Shown in pieces: positions 6,514-9,637 of a DNA stretch of 9,637 nt (position 1 is the stretch's first letter; each line of letters begins with the position of its first letter). A program made the translations under genes and the position numbers. Origin of the DNA: Chromatiaceae bacterium (GTDB lineage: Bacteria > Pseudomonadota > Gammaproteobacteria > Chromatiales > Chromatiaceae); contig JAFGTZ010000119.1 of assembly GCA_016938795.1 (NCBI GenBank), forward strand, positions 1-9,637. The letters are read 5' to 3'. The notes under the pieces were generated by a model. The model did no database searches and was not told where the DNA came from. It saw nothing but the letters and a program-made list of their open reading frames with translations.

Positions 6514-6563
6514 CCGGCATCTGGCGAACGCCCGGGCACGAAAGGGCGTGCGCCAGATCCTGG
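6514..6563. repeat. Long imperfect hairpin A upstream of ferritin
   Basis: ATCTGGCG-A-ACGCCC (6519-6533) pairs with GGGCGT-G-CGCCAGAT (6544-6558): 14 of 15 positions pair around a ten-base loop. After one C/C mismatch the base continues as CCGG/CCTGG (6514-6517 with 6560-6563, one G-T pair). No T-run follows on either side. It could be a transcript-end or leader structure, a REP-like element or a protein site. Confidence 0.75.
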
Positions 6564-6574
6564 TGTTTACATCG

Positions 6575-6612
6575 GTGCACCCGGCGCCCGATCCAAGCGG
6601 GCCCGCGTGCAC
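6575..6612. repeat. Imperfect hairpin B upstream of ferritin
   Basis: The left arm (6575-6590) and right arm (6598-6612) pair as GTGCAC/GTGCAC, a C/C mismatch, CGG/CCG, a bulged C, and GCCCG/CGGGC around the loop ATCCAAG. That is 14 base pairs. It lies 11 bases from hairpin A, and the two read as a tandem pair. No T-run follows on either side. Confidence 0.65.
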
Positions 6613-6749
6613 GAAAACGGCGCCCTCTCGTGGGAGGATCTGATACGGCTCGACAAACCGTCCATCAACCCAGCCCAAGGGCGCGTCCAAAGGGACCAGG
6701 CGTGCTGTCTGAAAGGCTGTCTCGCCGAGCGAGTGAGCGAGCGCGGCGG

Positions 6750-9637
6750 TTAGGGGTCAGACCTCGAGCCGGTCTTCCCTGCCAGCGCCTCCAGCAGCTG
6801 CTCCACCGCCTGGGCCAAGGATTCGGCTTCGTTCAAGGCCTCCAGCTCGCCGCCTCGGGTACGTTCACAGAGCGCCTGAGCCAGATCGCGCAACGCATCG
6901 GCGCACAGATTGGCGGCAATACCCTTGATGGCATGCGCAAGGCGATATAAGCCCTCCACATCACCTGTCGCGGCAAGCTGGCGCAGACGCGCCGGCGTCT
7001 CGGCCTGCGAGTCGCGCGCCACGGCAATCAGTTGCTCGATCAGGCCCGGATTGTGGTGGAAGCGCGCGCTCAGCGCTCCCCAGTCGATGGCGGAAGTCGC
7101 GCCAAGCATGGCGAGCGCAGGCCGCTCGGCGCCTTCGCCCCCGCGCTCGTCCGCACGAGCAGCCTGTTGCGACCAGCGGCGCAAGCTCTGCACGAGCTGT
7201 TCGACGTCGATCGGCTTACCCAGATGATCGAGCATGCCGGCCTCCAGACAGCGCGTGCGATCCTCGGGCAGGGCATGGGCGGTGAGGCCGATCACCGCCT
7301 GTTCGGGATGGGTCTGGAGAATCCGCCGTGTGGCCTCGAAGCCGTCCATGCCCGGCATCTGGATATCCATGAGCACCAGATCGATGGCGGTGCCAGGAGC
7401 GGCAAGCCGCTCAAGCGCCGCCGCCCCGCTCGCCACCGACAGCACCTCGGCCCCTTCGTGTTCGAGCAGATCGCTTAGCACCAGCCGATTGATTTCGACA
7501 TCGTCCACCGCCAGAACGCGCAGCCCAGCCAAACGGCGGCGTTCCGCACCCGGCTCAGCGGCATCGCCGGCCCCCTCGGGGGGCGCTGTTTCCGCCAGGG
7601 GCAGCACAAGCTCGAACGTACTGCCCTCGCCCGGTCGGCTTTCCACGTTCAGCGAGCCGTTCATCATGCGCGCCAGATTCAGACTGATGGTCAGTCCCAG
7701 ACCGCTGCCGCCATGCAAACGGGTAATGCCGCTATCGGCCTGCTCGAAAGGCAGGAAGATGCGCCCGATCTGCGCCTCGCTCATGCCGATTCCGGTGTCA
7801 TGCACCACGAACGAAAGGGCCTCGCCAGCACGGGTCACGCGCAACCCAATCTCACCCGTCGGGGTGAACTTGACGGCGTTGCCAAGCAGGTTGATGAGAA
7901 TCTGGCGCAGGCGCAGCGCATCGCCCCGGACCCACTCGGGCAGGCTGGGCGCAAGCTCGATGCGCAGAGACAGGGATTTGGCGCTCGCCTGGGGGCTGAT
8001 GATGGACTGCACCTCGGCCAGACAATCGGCCAGGCGAAAGGGCTCGGTCAGGATGCCGAGCTTGCCGGCCTCGATTCTGGAGTAGTCGAGCACGTCGTTC
8101 AGCAACCCGAGCAGATGCTGCCCGGCTTGCTCGATGCGCCGAAAGAGCGTCCCGGCGCTGTCGGTGTCGTGCTCGCGACGGCCAATATGCACCAGCCCCA
8201 GGATGGCATTGAGCGGGGTGCGAATTTCATGACTCATGTTGGCGAGAAAGGCGTTTTTCAGCGCTGCCAGGCGCTCGGCCTCAGCAAGCGCACGCAGTCG
8301 CGCCTCCTCGGCGCGCTTGCGCTCGCCAATGTCCTCGCACACCGAGATGAAATAGTCGGGTGCGCCTTGCGCATCGCGCGCCAGCGAGAGGGTCATGAGG
8401 AGCCAGATCCAGCGGCCATCGCGGTGGCGACAGCGTTTCTCGATGGCGAAGGAGCCACAATCGCCGCGCAGCAGATCGTCCAGCCGCGCTTGCTGAAGGG
8501 GCAGATCCTCGGGATGGGTAAGACTCAGGATACTGCTGCCGACCAGTTGCGCACCCTTAAAGCCGAGCATCTCGCCGAGCTTGGCGTTGACGCGCAACAG
8601 GGCGCCATCCGGAGCGATCTGCGCCATGCCGACGGCGGCTTGCTCGAAGGTCACGCGGAATTGCTGACGCTGGCGTGCCTGGCCGCGCTCGGCATCGCGC
8701 AGATCAGTAAGATCCTTGAGGATGACGGCGATGAGGCTGCGCCCATCCTGGCGAATCCGACAGGCGCTCACGCGCACATCGCGCAGATGGCCATCCTTGT
8801 GGCGGTGGCGACTATCGAAAATGGCCGCGCCCTCGCGCTCGATCAGGCGCATGTGCGCCTGCTGCTCCTCGGGCGAGTGATCGGCTTCGATCTTGCTCAC
8901 AGCGAGCTGTGCGAACTCGGCCTCGCTGTAACCCAGTTGCTCGTGAGCCGCACGGTTGAAGCGCACCAGCGCGCCGTTGCTCGGATCAATGAGCAGAATG
9001 CCGTCGAGCGCCTGATCGATCACCGCCGAGAAAAGCGCCTCGCGCTCCTTCAGCGCCGCCTCGGCCTCGCGGTAGGGGGTCACATCGGTGTTGGTGCCGA
9101 CCATGCGCCGCGCCCGGCCCTGGGGGTCGCGCTCGATCACCAGACCCTGACCGAGAATCCAGCGATAGCGCCCGTCCTTGCCCATCATGCGGTGCATAAC
9201 GCTGAAGGACGGCGTCTCGCCGCGCAGATGCCGCTCCAGCTGTTCAAGCGCCTGGGGCAAATCGTCCGGATGCACGCGCTGGCGCCATTCGTCGAAACTG
9301 CTGCTAATGTCGGCGTCAGCATAGCCAAGCGTGCGTTTCCAGCACTCGGAATAAAAGACGCGATCGGTCTGGGCATCCCAGTCCCAGACGCCGTGACCGG
9401 CGACATCGAGCGCCATCAACCAGCGCTGTTCGGAAGCAATGACCGCCCGGCGTGCGGCACGCAGGCGCGCGTTGCTGATGGCTAGCAGACTCAAAAAACC
9501 AGCCAGCAGGGCGAAGAGCGCCCCAATGAAGAGCAATTCGTGCTGGTGCCGCGCCCAGACAAGCGTCCAGGTTAGCGGTTCATTGAGAATGGCCGGGGCA
9601 ACCGAGGCCCACGCCAGAGAGGCGCCAAGCACCAAGA
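6750..9637 (-). CDS. Membrane-anchored hybrid sensor histidine kinase (PAS-PAS-PAS-HisKA-HATPase-REC-HPt), 5' end outside the window
   Basis: About 961 residues are visible; the frame is open to the right edge, so the N-terminus is missing (numbering from the first complete codon). A membrane helix at about 34-54 is followed by three PAS/PAC sensor modules (about 68-195, 196-317 and 322-445). The HisKA domain has the phospho-accepting H469 in NMSHEIRTPLNAILGL. The ATPase domain shows the N box (N582, N586), G1 (DTGIGM), the F box (FLPFEQ) and G2 (GGSGLGL). The receiver has D711-D712, phospho-acceptor D757 in LMDIQMPGMDG, T785 and K807. The C-terminal HPt has H901 in LAHAIKG. All phospho-relay residues are present, as in tripartite ArcB/BarA-type kinases. 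No separate response regulator is visible. The first PAS resembles the PAS_3 class. Its signal is unknown; the missing periplasmic or membrane part may define it. Confidence 0.93.
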   Translation of the reverse strand, partial: LVLGASLAWASVAPAILNEPLTWTLVWARHQHELLFIGALFALLAGFLSLLAISNARLRAARRAVIASEQRWLMALDVAGHGVWDWDAQTDRVFYSECWKRTLGYADADISSSFDEWRQRVHPDDLPQALEQLERHLRGETPSFSVMHRMMGKDGRYRWILGQGLVIERDPQGRARRMVGTNTDVTPYREAEAALKEREALFSAVIDQALDGILLIDPSNGALVRFNRAAHEQLGYSEAEFAQLAVSKIEADHSPEEQQAHMRLIEREGAAIFDSRHRHKDGHLRDVRVSACRIRQDGRSLIAVILKDLTDLRDAERGQARQRQQFRVTFEQAAVGMAQIAPDGALLRVNAKLGEMLGFKGAQLVGSSILSLTHPEDLPLQQARLDDLLRGDCGSFAIEKRCRHRDGRWIWLLMTLSLARDAQGAPDYFISVCEDIGERKRAEEARLRALAEAERLAALKNAFLANMSHEIRTPLNAILGLVHIGRREHDTDSAGTLFRRIEQAGQHLLGLLNDVLDYSRIEAGKLGILTEPFRLADCLAEVQSIISPQASAKSLSLRIELAPSLPEWVRGDALRLRQILINLLGNAVKFTPTGEIGLRVTRAGEALSFVVHDTGIGMSEAQIGRIFLPFEQADSGITRLHGGSGLGLTISLNLARMMNGSLNVESRPGEGSTFELVLPLAETAPPEGAGDAAEPGAERRRLAGLRVLAVDDVEINRLVLSDLLEHEGAEVLSVASGAAALERLAAPGTAIDLVLMDIQMPGMDGFEATRRILQTHPEQAVIGLTAHALPEDRTRCLEAGMLDHLGKPIDVEQLVQSLRRWSQQAARADERGGEGAERPALAMLGATSAIDWGALSARFHHNPGLIEQLIAVARDSQAETPARLRQLAATGDVEGLYRLAHAIKGIAANLCADALRDLAQALCERTRGGELEALNEAESLAQAVEQLLEALAGKTGSRSDP

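Larger units (their letters stand above)
6448..6749 (-). other. Gene-free, hairpin-rich stretch before ferritin
   Basis: About 300 bases between the kinase stop and the ferritin start with no recognised gene. It must contain the ferritin promoter unless ferritin is read from the kinase; no convincing -35/-10 pair was found. Its main content is two long imperfect hairpins (6514-6563 and 6575-6612), plus short stems such as GTCC/GGAC (near 6686-6697) and CTCGC/GCGAG (6721-6733). On the minus strand one frame, in phase with ferritin, is open through the whole stretch and reads protein-like at about 6600-6740 (for example WVDGRFVEPYQIL), but it lacks an ATG at its beginning and matches no family I know. 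It could be a gene remnant or chance openness in GC-rich DNA. Confidence 0.5.

Noticed and set aside
5923..6690. A 255-residue form of ferritin starting at TTG 6690
   Set aside because: The extra 81 residues lack ferritin similarity, the family begins at ATG 6447, and a plausible ribosome site precedes that ATG.
6727..6743. GAGC/GAGT short tandem repeat next to the kinase stop
   Set aside because: Only about four 4-base units and a 5-bp stem; too short to call a repeat array or terminator.
7713..9485. A 590-codon open frame on the plus strand
   Set aside because: It is antisense to the sensor kinase, whose domains are unmistakable. Long antisense frames are expected in GC-rich coding DNA, and this one resembles no family.
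1..9637. CRISPR arrays, tRNA or rRNA genes, insertion sequences
   Set aside because: No regularly spaced repeats, no cloverleaf or rRNA-like stretch and no transposase were seen; nearly all the sequence is accounted for by ordinary genes.

Overview
The window is GC-rich, densely packed bacterial DNA. The gene families point to a Gammaproteobacterium: a Pseudomonas-type ExbB with an extended N-terminus, an E. coli-type ferritin, an ArcB/BarA-like tripartite sensor kinase and a Fur-type operator. A purple sulfur or Chromatiales-like organism would fit, but that is an impression from gene style and was not tested. The theme is iron, or at least metal, handling.

Left part (1-3110). A LysR-type regulator (26-946, minus) is divergent from a TonB-dependent outer-membrane receptor (1060-3045, plus). 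The short gap between them holds an excellent Fur-box-like palindrome (1014-1037) 22 bases before the receptor start. Two strong tandem stem-loops (3058-3103) follow the receptor and probably mark the end of its transcript.

Middle (3111-5754). A near-consensus sigma-70 promoter (TTGAGA, 16 bases, TATAAT) precedes a four-gene overlapping operon, exbB-exbD-exbD-tonB. This is a complete Ton energy-transducing motor that would power the receptor next door. Two features are unusual. The conserved glutamate of the last ExbB membrane helix is replaced by alanine. The two ExbD proteins differ at the proton-carrying position: Asp in the first, Asn in the second.

Right part (5755-9637, all minus strand, convergent with the ton operon). 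A hybrid histidine kinase with three PAS domains, HisKA/HATPase, REC and HPt is cut by the right edge of the window. About 300 bases of strongly structured DNA follow, then a non-haem ferritin with an intact ferroxidase centre. A 28-residue Cys/Lys-rich micro-protein starts 28 bases after the ferritin stop and is probably co-transcribed with it. The leader before ferritin carries two long imperfect hairpins and no recognised gene.

Together the locus looks like import (receptor plus dedicated motor) beside storage (ferritin plus the micro-protein), with Fur and probably the LysR protein controlling the receptor. The link of the sensor kinase to iron is only by neighbourhood.
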